64,000 nucleotides of DNA from Leptoclinus maculatus (Eukaryota; Chordata; Actinopteri; Perciformes; Stichaeidae), in NCBI GenBank assembly GCA_032191485.1, contig JAVDOI010000005.1:3624501-3688500 (forward strand). The letters run 5' to 3'. A model generated the notes under the pieces. That model saw only the letters and a list, made by a program, of their open reading frames with translations, was not told the origin of the DNA and did not search any database. Numbering within the stretch: position 1 is the first letter of the stretch; the number at the start of each line of letters is the position of its first letter. Of the stretch, positions 44,424 to 56,242 are shown one piece after another. The position numbers and the translations under genes were made by a program.

Positions 44424-44431
44424 TCTTGTAT

Positions 44432-45219
44432 CAGTGGCGGCTGGTCCATAGAGGGCGCTAGGGCGCCGCCCCCCCTAGAGCTACAAAAAATAAAAATAAA
44501 AATAAAATTAAAAATATAAATAAAAATACAATTTAAAATAAAAATAAACTATACAAATTGTCAATATTTGTGTTTTTGAAACATGGAATCACCCAGTAAT
44601 ATGTGTAAAATATGATATCTGCGGTAAATATATGCTTTTCCTGCTTGTCCTCTCTGCCTGTCTGCTCTTCCTCTCTGTGTGTGCACGTCTCAGCTGCTGG
44701 GGCGCTGGAAAAACTGCCCCAAAGAGGCGGGTCTATAAAGCAGTTTAGCCAATGCTGAGTAAAGATATAAATGAGTGACATACAATTCAGCCAATCAGCG
44801 TCCTCAAATAGATTCAGCTTGGGGCAGTTTTTTTCCTGCCCCAAGCTGAATATTATTATATGATATATATATATATATTCTCGTCAGGAGAAGTCTCTAC
44901 AGGAGAGCGCCAGTGTGAGCACTACTCCTCCAAGACCCGTTTGAGAGGAGAACTGAGAGGAGAAACTACTGAAAGAGTTGATCCCAGATCAGCCTGACCT
45001 CACAATCAGACAGCAGACTAGCAGGAAAGAGAAGCAGTACATGAAGCTTCTCTACTAGCTGTACACCAGACAGGTTTGACTAGCTGGATGACGTCATGAG
45101 AATAACTTATTTATCTTTTTAAAACAACGGGGACAGAACCAGCATGGACAGTTAGGGAGTGAGGGACATGAAGCACCTGTCTGAGAAATGGATATATAGT
45201 TATATATATATATATATAT

Positions 45220-45296
<77 letters not shown>

Positions 45297-45687
45297 ATAT
45301 TATAGTGAATATTATTATATGATATATATATATATATTATTATATTATACAGAATATTATATGATATATATATTATTATATTATACAGAATATTATATGA
45401 TATCTATATATATTATTATATTATACAGAATATTATTATATGTTATATATATTATATTATACTGAATTCCCTGTGAGGGTGACTAAAATAAGATGTCCTG
45501 ACGTGTTTGTGAAAGTGTTATTTACTGCTTTTTTTCGTGTTGGAATAAATGTTAAATATTTAACTGCAAAGTAGTAATGCGTGTTTGATACCTTAATTTG
45601 TTTGCATTAAATCATTCTGGGATGTTTGCTGAAATTGATTGGATGTGGCACAGCCCTACCAAGAACATTTTCCACCAGCCGCCACTG
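44432..45687. mobile_element. Short hAT transposon, perfect 8-bp TSD
   Basis: The ends CAGTGGCGGCTGG and CCAGCCGCCACTG are perfect inverted repeats. TCTTGTAT flanks both sides (44424-44431 and 45688-45695), a perfect 8-bp TSD. The 1256-bp body has A-rich tracts, a long TA/TG microsatellite (about 45199-45292) with imperfect 'tattatattatacagaa' repeats after it, and no transposase. It is non-autonomous. The end resembles that of the element at 1-512. Confidence 0.9.
45199..45450. repeat. (TA)n-(TG)n microsatellite and degenerate TA-rich repeats
   Basis: Runs of TA at 45199-45262, TG at 45263-45292, then about four imperfect units with 'tatattattatattataca'. Confidence 0.9.
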
Positions 45688-45695
45688 TCTTGTAT

Positions 45696-46163
45696 GCTTA
45701 GGCTTATAGTATATTTCTCATACATCTGCCATTCACTCCTCATGCATGCTCACTTATTATATCTTGCTGCTGCTCAGGTCAGACGCACCTCCATTACAAA
45801 TCTCCCTGTAGAGTCGAAACGCCAAAGACTTTGTCATCACATATCTGTTAATAATAAACAATTTTTCATCATCTGACTTGTCTCTCCTGATTGAAATATT
45901 ATACAAATTGAAAATGTATAACTTTGGAAACACAATTCAACCAACAAATTAAAAAACACAGTCAAAAAGGAATAAAGGAAAATTTAAATAAATAAAGGAA
46001 ATTTGGCACAGGACTAAGACTAAATTACATTTGACAAAATTAAGAGAGAAAACATTATAATTAAATGTAATTTATTTTTGTTGACTAGCTGCAAAAATTA
46101 ACACGTCTGTCTGGGTTTAGTTTAAGAAGAGCTGCTAAAACATTGTAAAACATTAATCCAGAA
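45696..46163. other. No recognisable gene or element
   Basis: AT-rich, unassigned. Confidence 0.4.
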
Positions 46164-46171
46164 ATATTATC

Positions 46172-47480
46172 GGTAGCACTTTATAATAACTACACACTAT
46201 GAAGCATTAGTTAAGCATGAGTAAACACTTAATTCATAATTTATAAAGCATTGTTCCTACATTAATAATTCATTAGTATGCAGTTCATAACAACAGTTAT
46301 AAATGTTTTATTCTTGATTAATAAGCTTGTCTATTATGTGTTCTATTATTGTGTTTTCATACTTTATAAATGATGGATTCCCCATTTGTAAATGAAGTAT
46401 TATATATTTTACAAACCAATTATTAAGGAGTTGTAGATGATTAATAAGATAATTTATAAAGTGTTAGTAAATGATTAATAACCTATTTAGATGTACATTA
46501 TTCATGCATTTATATATATATAATGATTTAGATATGCACTAATGGTTAGGGACTATGCTAATATATGCTTTATAAATGCGTATTAATACTGCAAGTCATG
46601 ATTAATTAATGATTTATTAAGGTAGTTACTAGTCCTTAGTAAAGTATTTTGTGTGAGCTCATCTAAAGTGAGGACTATCTATGCCTTATAAAGCATTTAT
46701 AAATGACATTGAAAGGCCAACAGTGCCTCAAAACCCATAGTTTTTTAACAGAAAAGGCAAATAGACACAACATAAAGTGATCAAGAACATATCAATATTT
46801 ATTGCAAGATGCAAACAATATACTGTTAAATACAAACCTCTCGCATTCATTCATGTAAGAAACAAACAAACAAAGACATTCTCCTTCAGGAGAACATGGC
46901 TGGATATAAAATATTTGTAAATATACAACTGGAGCTAATCACACAAAATACTTAATAAATGCTTTATAAGGCATAGATAGTCCTCACTTTAGATGAGCTC
47001 ACACAAAATACTTTTCTAAGGACTAGTAACTACCTTAATAAATCATTAATTAATCATGAATTGCAGTATTAATATGCATTTATAAAGCATATATTAGCAT
47101 AGTCCCTAACCATTAGTGCATATCTAAATCATATATATATAAATGCATGAATAATGTACATCTAAATAAGTTATTAATCATTTACTAACACTTTATAAAT
47201 TAACTTATTAATCATCTACAACTCCTTAATTATTGGTTTGTAAAATATATAATACTTCATTTACAAATGGGGAATCCATCATTTATAAAGTATGAAAATA
47301 CAACAATGAAACACATAATAGACGAGCTTATTAATCAAGAATAAAACATTTATAACTGTTGTTATGAACTGCATACTAATGAATTATTAATGTAGGAACA
47401 ATGCTTTATAAATGATGAATTAAGTGTTTACTCATGCTTAACTAATGCTTCATAGTGTGTAGTTATTATAAAGTGCTACC
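46172..47480. mobile_element. Foldback element with about 530-bp inverted arms, perfect 8-bp TSD
   Basis: The left arm (about 46172-46702) is the reverse complement of the right arm (about 46953-47480) with few mismatches. The ends are GGTAGCACTTTATAATAACT and its complement. ATATTATC flanks both sides (46164-46171 and 47481-47488). The loop is about 250 bases. There is no ORF of note. The 8-bp TSD suggests mobilisation by a hAT transposase, but the ends are unlike the other hATs here, so the class is inference. Confidence 0.85.
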
Positions 47481-47488
47481 ATATTATC

Positions 47489-47666
47489 AATAGAAACATT
47501 TTGATAAGTTAAGGGCCGACATTAATTCTGCATTCATTCCTACCAATAGCCTCTAAATGCAATACATGGTAGAGATTTACTTGGTATTTATTGACAAAAA
47601 GTGTTGTTATTGTATAGTTGTAACTTTAAAGGTTACTTTTAAATTATTCTTTGTGTCGTTTTTATA

Positions 47667-47704
<38 letters not shown>

Positions 47705-49560
47705 ACATACTTGCATGAGTCAATACATTGTTAATATTTGACCAAAATCAAGGTCAAATGAAGTTACAACGTTTTTGACCAGCGAATGTCAAGATACATG
47801 TTTTGGATAGCAAGCTATGCTAGTCTCCTCGGCAAACCCTTCCATCTATAATCACTATGGTACCATCAGAGCTAAATACGATGAAAAGGTACACTGCAGA
47901 GTTTGAACTGAGTTTGCAACATAGGCCTAATGTGAAACCATTGTTTTTGAGCTCTTCCCTCAGAGAGAGAGGGCACAGTGAGCACCACGGCCCCGGGAGG
48001 CGGCGAGGTCCAGGTGAGGGCCGCTGTAAAGCTCAAGGTCGGAACCGCGAGCCACCTTCACCCCGGGCCTTTACAAGCCGACATTGAGCCAGTCACTGCG
48101 CACCACTGGGGAGGAAATGCATCTGCCGAGGACCAGCCAGTGGTGGAGAGCGGTCACGAGGCCAGCTGAGTTGAATCCTCCGGGCAGACTGCTGTTAAGA
48201 AGTGGTCATGATAAAACTGTGGGGAACACTGCCTCAGACGAAGTCAGACCAAATCACCTCGTCACTGTTTACCTTCAGCTCTGCTGTGAGCGACTCCTTG
48301 TTCAAGAAGAGGCGGGGTGGAGATATGAGGTTTTGGTGACAGCTTGAGGATCTGATGAAGTTACGAGATTTTGTCATTTAATTATTTTTCAAACTGTTCA
48401 TTGGTTAATTATTTGTAAAACCCACAGACAGACGTAAAGGGTGACCAATAGCATTGATTTATGAAAAAAATACAAATGATGATATTTGGAGATACAATGT
48501 ATTTTGAGTACAGCGATCAAAACATAAATCAGACAAAGACACACACAGTTAGATACAGCACCCTCTGACATGTTGCGATCAAGGCCACATCTGTCTCATC
48601 TGCAATGCTTGCTGGCTAGGATCTGTATGTAGAAACAGCTGGCGCTCTATTTCTAACAGCATATCTTGCACAATAATCATGGTGGTATTTTAGGCCGTGA
48701 TCAGCATCAGGGACACGACTGAACCATCATTAGTATGTGAGGAGGGCAACCACTGTATGGGGTCATTGAGGGGATGCTGGCATGCTGCCAGACTGCTGAA
48801 GCAGGACGTCGAAGATGATCAGACTATAAGCCTGAGCCTGGTTTTGTTAAGGCTCTTAATGTACGCCAACTGATCAAGGTCATTGATCAGATTTTTGGAC
48901 ATATAGCTGTGCTTGATAAGTAGCAGGCTTGGTCAGGGCAAGGCTCGTGGGGTGATATGAATGCAGAATTTTTGCTGTGTTACTGATAGTAAGAGCAGCA
49001 TTCACCACCTCAGACCTTGCTTATTCCCCACATGCTGCCACCTGCTCCTCAGGGGGGGGGGGGACCAGGCATGGCAGGGGGGTTTAGTCACTGTGGGGCA
49101 GCCACTAATCAGCACTCTCAATCGAAGAGGTGCTCAAGGGTTTCTGAACCTTCTAAGGTTTGCCGTTTTTGATTTAGCTGAAGATCAGTGAAAACACTGC
49201 CAACATCTCCACCAACATGGGTTTAGGGGAGCATTGCTATTTCATTAAAATCTTCACAGTTTTACCATGTGCTTCTGAAGTGTTGCAGGCCTGACACATC
49301 TGTTGCGTCCGCAGCTTTTTATGTGTATTTTCTGTCTGCGCTGACACTAGACAAGCCCAGCACCTGTCTACATTTTAATGCCAAAATGATACATGCGCAC
49401 ACATTTACAGACAGGCACACATGTACACATTCAAACACTGCACACACACTGCAGCTGCAGCCCACTCTGCACCTCTTAGCACAGCTCTCCAGGAGCGACA
49501 GTACAAATGAGTCAGGGAAATGTGTAGGTGGACTCTACATTCAACCCAGCCATTAGTGGG
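47489..49560. other. No recognised gene; TA repeat and a GC-rich patch
   Basis: A (TA)n run lies at about 47668-47699. The stretch 47960-48350 is clearly GC-richer than its surroundings and open in two frames (47857-48087 and 47978-48169), but neither translation resembles a family I know. A G-run is at 49052-49061. A diverged host exon cannot be excluded. Confidence 0.35.
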
Positions 49561-49566
49561 AGGAAG

Positions 49567-49635
<69 letters not shown>
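49567..49635. repeat. (TG)n microsatellite
   Basis: An almost pure run of about 34 TG dinucleotides, of the kind that is highly variable within fish populations. Confidence 0.95.
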
Positions 49636-49638
<3 letters not shown>

Positions 49639-49639
49639 C

Positions 49640-50135
49640 AGATGGGGGTGGGGGCACAGGTTCTGAATAGCTTTTAATTCTGGCTGTGCTTGTAATGTTC
49701 CACTGTAAGAGGCAGATCAGGCCCCATGGATTTGGTTTTGGTAAATGCAATTACTGTGCTCATCCTCAGTGTATCTTGGGATAAAAATGTCTCTTCTTAA
49801 CTAATTAAAGGATTGATTCGCCCAAATTACTAAAGAAGCACTTCTCTCTTGACTCCTTGCAGGTATTTTTAGTTGTATATGTTAGACTTTGATATTATCA
49901 GTCTCTGCCTCAACCACAATACATTGTAAGTGAATGCCATTTTGCTTGTAGTGCTGACAAACGTCTCTTCTCAGATAGTGTTTCTTTTACCCAAAGTGAT
50001 CCATTGACTTTCAACACGCTTCACTGGAGCTGCCCTCAATTAAAAAAAATAGACACTATAAAAACTTAGGTGAAGGCCACCTCTGGTTCTGAAAAGGGAA
50101 GCCAATGCTTCATGTCTTAAACCTGCATTTTCTCT
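49640..50135. other. No recognisable gene or element
   Basis: Unassigned; nothing supported. Confidence 0.4.
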
Positions 50136-50137
50136 CT

Positions 50138-50258
50138 TCAATCAGAAGATCGGTGGTTCGATTGCCGACTCAGCTAGTCCATGTCGATGTGTCCTTGGGC
50201 AAGAGACACTTAACCCCAAATTGCTCCCGTAGCTGTGCCTGCTGTGTGAATGTTGTGT
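50138..50258 (+). mobile_element. tRNA-derived SINE fragment (ROn-1-like)
   Basis: It starts inside the tRNA-like head (tcttcaatcagaagatcggt, B-box-like GGTTCGATTGCC) and continues with 'gtccttgggcaagagacact' and 'ccaaattgctcccgtag' as at 4231-4330. Both ends are missing. A DNA-transposon-like segment follows at once (50262). Confidence 0.75.
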
Positions 50259-50261
50259 GAA

Positions 50262-50345
50262 TGTTAGGCCATGTCCAAACTACTACGTTTCCATTTGAAA
50301 ACGCATATGTTTTGCTACGTTTACACTGAGCGTAAACGTAGCAAG
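50262..50345. mobile_element. End fragment of a DNA transposon or MITE
   Basis: The text 'ggccatgtccaaactactac', 'tttgaaaacgcatatgtttt' and a small inverted pair around 'gctacgtttacactgagcgt' resembles the end of an abundant fish miniature element. The other end is not found. Confidence 0.4.
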
Positions 50346-51281
50346 CACCGAAAACCGATTTCAATCAGGAGAGACAAGTGAATGATTAGTAGTTAACATT
50401 TATTATGACAGATGAAGCGTTCATGATTTACATGGAAATTGTTTGGCGCTTGAACTCGACAAGGAGATTTGTGATCGCGTTGTGATTGCCCTGAGCAGCA
50501 ACAATATATATAAATCCCCAAAAGTGAGGAGGGAACATGCGATATGATCCCCCCGAAGAAAGTATTACTTACCAGGCTGTACTTGAATGGCTGCGAATTT
50601 TCAGCGAGTCGGTGTGGGCTGCTAGAGATGAGGCATGAGATAAACATTATACGCTGCAGTTGAGGTTAAATGGATAGCCGTACTTATGATTTAATGATGT
50701 GCCGGCAGTAGAACCAGCCATGCCCTACTTGTGATGAATGCTTTAGCTCATTGGCTAATGGTCAGCAGTGACCTGAAAGGATCCGTTTGAGCTAAGAAAA
50801 CGTGGCTAGTGTCCTGGAATGACCGGCATGACATTTTATGGATTTTGCCAGCGGGAAGTCTCCATTACCTGCCCTTTTTAATGAATCAGCCATCCCTCAT
50901 AGGACATTCAATGGATTTACCCCCAAAAGAGGTCAGCATTGACCTGGATTAGCACTGTGATGAATCTGATGTTAAATCAATATACGGCTATGACAACGTG
51001 AGAATCTGAATGACTTGTAAAATTGGAATGGATATGCTACTTACCTGATATGACTATATAACACCACTTACCCGATATGATTGATATGATGCCATAAATC
51101 AGCACACGATTAAGATGGCGATTAGTAGTGGTTAAAGGGCATGGCTAAACCAGGACTTGGACATGGGATTACCGTTGGGGGTCAGGAACAGAGGGGCATG
51201 AGGGCTGGCCCCCGACCTGTTTTTTTAAATATTTACACATAGATTTAAAAGGGCAGAATTGAGAATCCAACCGGGCGATAA

Positions 51282-51939
51282 CTATTTGACAAGCACCTCC
51301 GTCTTTGGAGTGTTTGAGTAAAAGACGGTTGAGTGAAAGGTTAAATCTGCCACGGTGACGTCCTTAGCTGGGTCGAATGAATTAGAGGCAGTGGTGAATT
51401 CTCCGCTCCTTAAGAACCTATAAAAAGCTAGTAGAAAACAGCTGTCCAGAAGGGAATCCACGTAGGGAGAAAAATACCCATGTCTTAAAGCTATTAGCAT
51501 TTTTTTCAATATGGAAAGGGTGATAGGGAGCCTTTTTTAAGAAAAGAGAAACTTTTGAAATGCCTTTAAGCAGCAGCTTAATGGCTGGGTTAGAAAACAG
51601 GCTGGGAAAAGAAGGATCAAAGCATCTGGCGTTAAACTGGATCCCGGCGACCAGACCTCTAATATACTGAGGCTTGAAGCAACGCACCTCCTTGCAGTGA
51701 CAGATAAATGCGCAAACAGCACTGATTGATACAGGCTTTAGTGGTAAATACAGAGAAATGCAGAATAAGGCAAACGTTTTCCAGGCAAAATCATAAGATT
51801 TCAAAGTGGACTCTGCTAGGCCTTTCCTCATGTAGAACCTTGCCGTTTCTAGGTAGGACTGCAATGACGGCTGATTTAATAGAGCATTGGTGCTTCTAGG
51901 GGAGGAACGGCTGTTGGAGATGGGTTGGCTTCTGGGCAC
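51282..51939 (-). pseudogene. Ngaro tyrosine recombinase, C-terminal catalytic end lost
   Basis: The first frame (51939-51418) gives the core-binding domain: LAESTLKSYDFAWKTFALFC, then YIRGLVAGIQFNARCFDPSF. A second frame (51509-51282) gives LDSCFLLAFYRFLRSGEFTT, which holds the first catalytic Arg. Traces continue to about 51130 in other frames (LFLTPNGNPMSKSWF). No His-x-x-Arg or Tyr region follows. At least two frameshifts are present. Confidence 0.7.
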
Positions 51940-52958
51940 AGGCTCTTGAATACCTGAAATTTGAAACGGGATAAGGTATCAGCGATTACATTGGTATGAC
52001 CTGGCACGAAATGAGCTGTTATTATGAAGTTTTGGGTGACGGACAGGCATGAGATGCATCTCATGAAAGGCATGATGTCGAGGCTGGATGAGCGGCCTTT
52101 GTTGATAATGCCTACGACTGCTTGGTTGTTGCACTGCACCGCGATGCGTTTGCGTCTCCAAAACTTCCCCCATAGGTGGCAAGCTACTGCGATGGGGTAG
52201 ATTTCGGACAGTGCGGAGGAAGAATCGAGCTTGGGGAATGAATGAGGCCAGCTGCTGGCAAACCATTGCCCTTGGAAGTACCCGCTGAAACCCACAGAGG
52301 GCGCGGCGTCTGTGAAAAACTTTAGAGAGTCGAAGGAATGAACTACGTCATCATAAAAGAATGTTACCCCGTTCCAATGCCTTAGCAACCGTGACCAGAA
52401 ACGCAGATCAGAGCGGCACCCTTCGTTCAGTGTGATGACGTCGTGCAAATTTGGCACGGATGAAGCCAGGTCCAGCAAGCTGGAAATGAACGAGCGGCCC
52501 TGGGGAACAACGCGCATTGCGTAATTTAAATGGCCGAGGAGGGAAAGCTCCTTTGCTGCTTTGTTACAACTTTTGATGTAGTGTGGGACTGAGAAATGTC
52601 GGCAATGCGCTCGCGTTTCTCTGCAGGAAGAGAAGCTTTCATTCCGACAGTGTCCAGCGTAATGCCCAGAAACTCGAGGCAAGTTGACGGACCGGTAGTT
52701 ATTTCGTGAAACGACCCCTACCCGGAACCCTTGGGAGAGGCCGGAGAGCAGGTAATCAACAAACACTGAATCAGGATGAGAAGACAATGCTGATGCAAGA
52801 GCTGGGACGTTTATTGGTGTGGATAGGTGGACTGTCAGTAAGTCCTTGGACCGCGACGCTTCTGCTGGGGCCGAGCCCTGCGTGGGCACACTGATTTTGG
52901 GTGTGCATCTTGGCAGTAGCTGCAGATGTGAAGAAATGCGCAGTTGGGGTAAGTGCAC
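51876..52958 (-). pseudogene. Ngaro pol: RT remnant and RNase H (360 codons)
   Basis: The frame contains STPINVPALASALSSHPDSV, FVDYLLSGLSQGFRVG (start of pol), then jumps to LLGHLNYAMRVVPQGRSFIS, which belongs to the RT end. The palm with its catalytic motif is absent. RNase H follows: FFTDAAPSVGFSGYFQ, SSALSEIYPIAVACHLWG, VQCNNQAVVGIINKG, and ITAHFVPGHTNVIADTLSRF. RNase H residues look mostly present (D, E, with N in place of the usual third Asp). Confidence 0.75.
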
Positions 52959-53310
52959 ACATTCTCATTGAAGTTATTACAAACAGGCTGGTTATTGAAC
53001 ATGTGCACCTTGCGGCCGCGGCTGTCCGTTTTCTCTGGGGAACGTGAATCCTGGTAGAGGCAAGTGCGGTCGAATTTGGTTTTGGCCTTAGCGCCGTGCT
53101 CCGTGGGAAGAAATGGTACCATCGGGCAGAGATGTGCTGAGTGACCCGGGATATCGCAAGTTAGGCAAGTCACTGGCTGCGTGCCACCCACTATCATGAC
53201 TAGCAGTTCGGTGTCCAAGACCGACCAGTTCAGGCAGATGTTGGATTGGGCTATGTATACCGCGGCTTTGCTGGAGAACCCTTTGTGGTATTTGAAGGTG
53301 TTTTTTTAAA
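52835..53310 (-). pseudogene. Ngaro gag C-terminal part with Cys/His clusters
   Basis: Frames from about 53300 read YHKGFSSKAAVYIAQSN, NWSVLDTELLVMIVGGTQP, then TCLTCDIPGHSAHLCP (a CxxCx4HxxxC zinc-knuckle-like cluster) and, near 52990, FNNQPVCNNFNENVCTYPNC followed by AFLHICSYCQDAHPKSVCP. Such a pair of clusters marks Ngaro ORF1, a putative nucleic-acid-binding gag. The N-terminal part is missing at the border with BEL. Confidence 0.7.
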
Positions 53311-53381
53311 TCCATAATAAAATGAATAAACAAACAAAATCCCCAAATTCCCCTAAGGGTAAGAGGTCACTAATAACTTGG

Positions 53382-53777
53382 TTATGTTTCCGCTTCTTGT
53401 AGAAGACAAAGTTTGGTCACTGGCCTGTCCAGCGTGCTAGTCTTGGTTTGCACTCGTGCAGATCGCACCAGTCCTTTCCTGTCAGGATAGGTCTCTAGAA
53501 CTTTTCCGAGTAACCAGGAACTACGTGGAGCTGTAGCATCTGCAACAAGTACAATGTCTCCCGGAACAAGACTTCGTCTCTCCTTACTCCACCTTTGGCG
53601 CTCCTGTAGCAAAGGCAAGTATTCTTTTAGCCAGCGCTTCCAAAAAAGGTCGGAGATGTACTGTACTTGTCTCCATCTTCTTTTGATATAGAGGTCGGTC
53701 TTCTCAAACAGTCCAGGTGGTAAGACTGGTTTTCTTTTCATTGTCAGCAGGTGGTTGGGTGTAAGAGCTTCTAGATC
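53382..53777 (-). pseudogene. BEL/Pao integrase C-terminal domain (other side of L2)
   Basis: From 53775 the frame reads DLEALTPNHLLTMKRKPVLP, YIKRRWRQVQYISDLFWKRW, ERRSLVPGDIVLVADATAPR and SSWLLGKVLETYPDRKGLVR, ending with VTKLCLLQEAET and a stop. This is the region after the catalytic core in BEL integrases and continues the frame broken at 56243. The ORF can be read further up into L2 sequence (53831), which is only chance. Confidence 0.85.
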
Positions 53778-54050
53778 ATGAGGCAAGGCAAGTTTATTTG
53801 TATAGCACATTTCAACAACAAGGTAATTCAAAGTGCTTCACATAAAACCATTAAAAGCATCAAAACATAAAGCAAAAGAAAAGGAGATTTAAAAACAATT
53901 AAGAACATTCATTGAACATTAAAAACAGTCATTAAAACATTAAAAAGCAGTGTAAGAAATAAAATACAGTAGTAAAATGCAGAAATGCAGGAGATTGATT
54001 AATATCCTTGAATCTGGTTCAATTAAAGGCAGCAGCAAACAGAAAAGTCT

Positions 54051-54359
54051 TCAATCTTGATTTAAAGGAGCTGAGGGTCTCAGCAGACCTGCAGCTTTCT
54101 GGGACTTTGTTCCAGATATGTGGAGCAGAAAAACTGAACGCTGCTTCTCCACGTTTAGTTCTGACTCTGGGAACAGAAAGTAGACCAGTCCCAGATGACC
54201 TAAGAGTAGGGATGGTTCATAAGGTAGCAGCAGATCAGAGATGTATTTTGGCCCTAAACCATTCAGTGCTTTATAAACCAACAGCAGGATTTTAAAGTCA
54301 ATTCTTTGTTGGACAGGATGCCAGTGTAAAGACCTCAGAACTGGAGTGATGTGATCCAC
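54051..54359 (-). pseudogene. L2 LINE C-terminal segment in a shifted frame
   Basis: MDHITPVLRSLHWHPVQQRI and FKILLLVYKALNGLGPKYIS continue the LINE protein after a frame change near 54345. A further change near 54200 mixes the end (compare 42535-42840, which reads the same region). Confidence 0.8.
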
Positions 54360-56240
54360 TTTCTTGGTCTTAGTGAGGACTCGAGCTGCAGCGTTCTGAT
54401 TGACTTGTTACAGAGACCTGTAAACACACCGTTACAGTAGTCCAGTCTACTGAAGATAAATGCATGGACAAGTTTTTCCAAATCCTGTTGAGACATAAGT
54501 CCTCTAACCCTTGATATATTCTTCAGGTGATAGTAGGCTGATTTTGTAATTGTCTTGATATGGCTGTTCAGGTTGAGGTCTGAATCCATAACTACACCTA
54601 GATTTCTGGCTTGGTTTGAGGTTTTTAACATCAGTGATTGAAGCTGAGCGCTGACTTTCAATCGTTTGTCCTTGGTACCAAAAACAATTACTTCTGTTTT
54701 TTCTTTGTTTAAAAGAAAGTTCTGGCACATCCAGTTGTTGATTTGTTCAATGCATTTACCCAGCCCTTGTATGGGATTATAGTCCCCTGGTGATATAGTT
54801 ATGTAGATTTGTGTGTCGTCTGCATAATTATGATAACACACTTTGTTGTTTTCCATAATCTGAGCTAGTGGAAGCATGTAGATGTTGAACAGAAGAGGCC
54901 CCAGTATTGAACCTTGGGGAACACCACATGTCATTTTAGTCAGCTCTGATGTGTAATTAGCTACAGACACAAAGTATTCTCGGTCCTTCAAGTAGGATTC
55001 AAACCAGTTAAGTGCTGTGCCAGAGAGTCCCACCCAGAGTTTTAGTCTTTCCAGTAGTATGTCATGGTCGACCGTGTCGAATGCAGCACTGAGATCCAGT
55101 AATACTAAGACTGAAATTCTGCCATTGTCTGTGTTTAAGTGGATGTCGTTGAAAACCTTAACAAGAGCAGTTTCAGTACTGTGGTGCTGTCGAAAGCCTG
55201 ACTGGAAGACATCAAAACAGTTATTTACGACCAAGAAGTTGTTCAGCTGTTGAAAAAACGCTTTTTCAATTATTTTACTTAAAAATGGGAGGTTTGATAT
55301 TGGCCTATAATTTTTCATTGTTGCAGAGTCTAAATTAGCCTTCTTTAGGAGTGGTTTAATAACTGCAGTTTGTAGGGCTTGTGGGAAGACACCTGAGAGA
55401 AGGGATGTGTTTACAATTTGTAAAAGATCAGTGGTCATGCAGTTTGAAATATCTTTGAAAAAGCGTGTTGGTAGAATATCCAAGCAGCAGGAGGATGACT
55501 TCAGATGTTGTATAATGTCTTCTAAGCTTCTATGGTTGATTGAATGAAATTGTGTCATGATATTTGAATGGATGTTATTCAGAGATGGGGACAACACATA
55601 TCCTGTGGTTGGTGTGGAGGCACTGACTGCTTGTCTAATTTTCTGAATTTTGTCAGTAAAAAAGGAAGCAAATTGATTGCATGTCCAGGTGGATTGGAGC
55701 TCAGCAGCTACTGACACTGGTGGGTTTGTTAGCCTGTCGACGGTAGCAAATAAGGCGCGTGTATGGTTATTATTTTTGGTTATGATGTCAGTGAAGAAGG
55801 ACTGCCTTGCATTTCTAAGTTCCAAATTATAATTGCGAAGTCTCTCTTTATAGATGTCACAGTGAACCTGGAGATTTGTTTTTCGCCACCTGCGCTCAGC
55901 TTTCCGACACTCTCGTTTCTCTATTCTGACCAGCATAGCATTTCTCCAAGGAGATCTTTGCTTACCCGAGACAACCTTCACTTTAGTGGGTGCAATGGCA
56001 TCAATAACATTTTTAACTTTAGAATTGAAGCTATCTACAAGCTCATTGACTGAGATGCAAGAGAGGGCTGGTGTGGAGGAGTACTTCTGAATAAATAGTT
56101 CACCGGTGTTTTCAGAGATGTAACGCTTTTTCACAACCTCGGTTTGGACATTTGTGTGCAAGGAGATTGCACTCTCAAAGAAAACACAGAAATGATCAGA
56201 GAGTGCAACATCAGTCACAGCGACCTTGGAAATGTTTAGG
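54335..56240 (-). CDS. L2 LINE endonuclease end and reverse transcriptase (about 630 codons)
   Basis: After the endonuclease end comes a linker (SGKQRSPWRNAMLVRIEKRE) and then RT: NYRPISNLPFLSKIIEKAFF, QSGFRQHHSTETALVKVFND, VLLDLSAAFDTVDHDILLER (catalytic Asp), CGVPQGSILGPLLFNIYMLP, and the active site NYADDTQIYI. The frame is open from the junction to 54335, then shifts into 54359-54051 (LLLVYKALNGLGPKYISDLL), so one indel breaks the C-terminus. The YADD motif is kept, unlike in the copy at 41495. The first 10 codons of the ORF (56272-56243) are BEL sequence. Confidence 0.85.
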
Positions 56241-56242
56241 AT

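Larger units (their letters stand above)
50390..53310 (-). mobile_element. Ngaro-type tyrosine-recombinase retrotransposon, internally deleted
   Basis: On the minus strand the order is gag end (53310-52835), RT remnant plus RNase H (52958-51876) and tyrosine recombinase (51939-51110, decayed). The RT core with its catalytic Asp motif is deleted. The recombinase is lost before its His-x-x-Arg and Tyr. The stretch 51100-50390 is probably the non-coding 3' side, but the split direct repeats of Ngaro elements were not found, so both outer ends are approximate. The 5' end abuts the BEL/Pao element. Confidence 0.75.

Noticed and set aside
45262..45465. 67-codon frame MCVCVCVCVCVLYYSEYYY
   Set aside because: It is a translation of the TG/TA microsatellite.
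47857..48347. Host protein-coding exon or rRNA fragment
   Set aside because: GC-rich and open, but the translations do not resemble any family I know and the bases do not fit conserved rRNA segments I recall. It is kept only as a finding.
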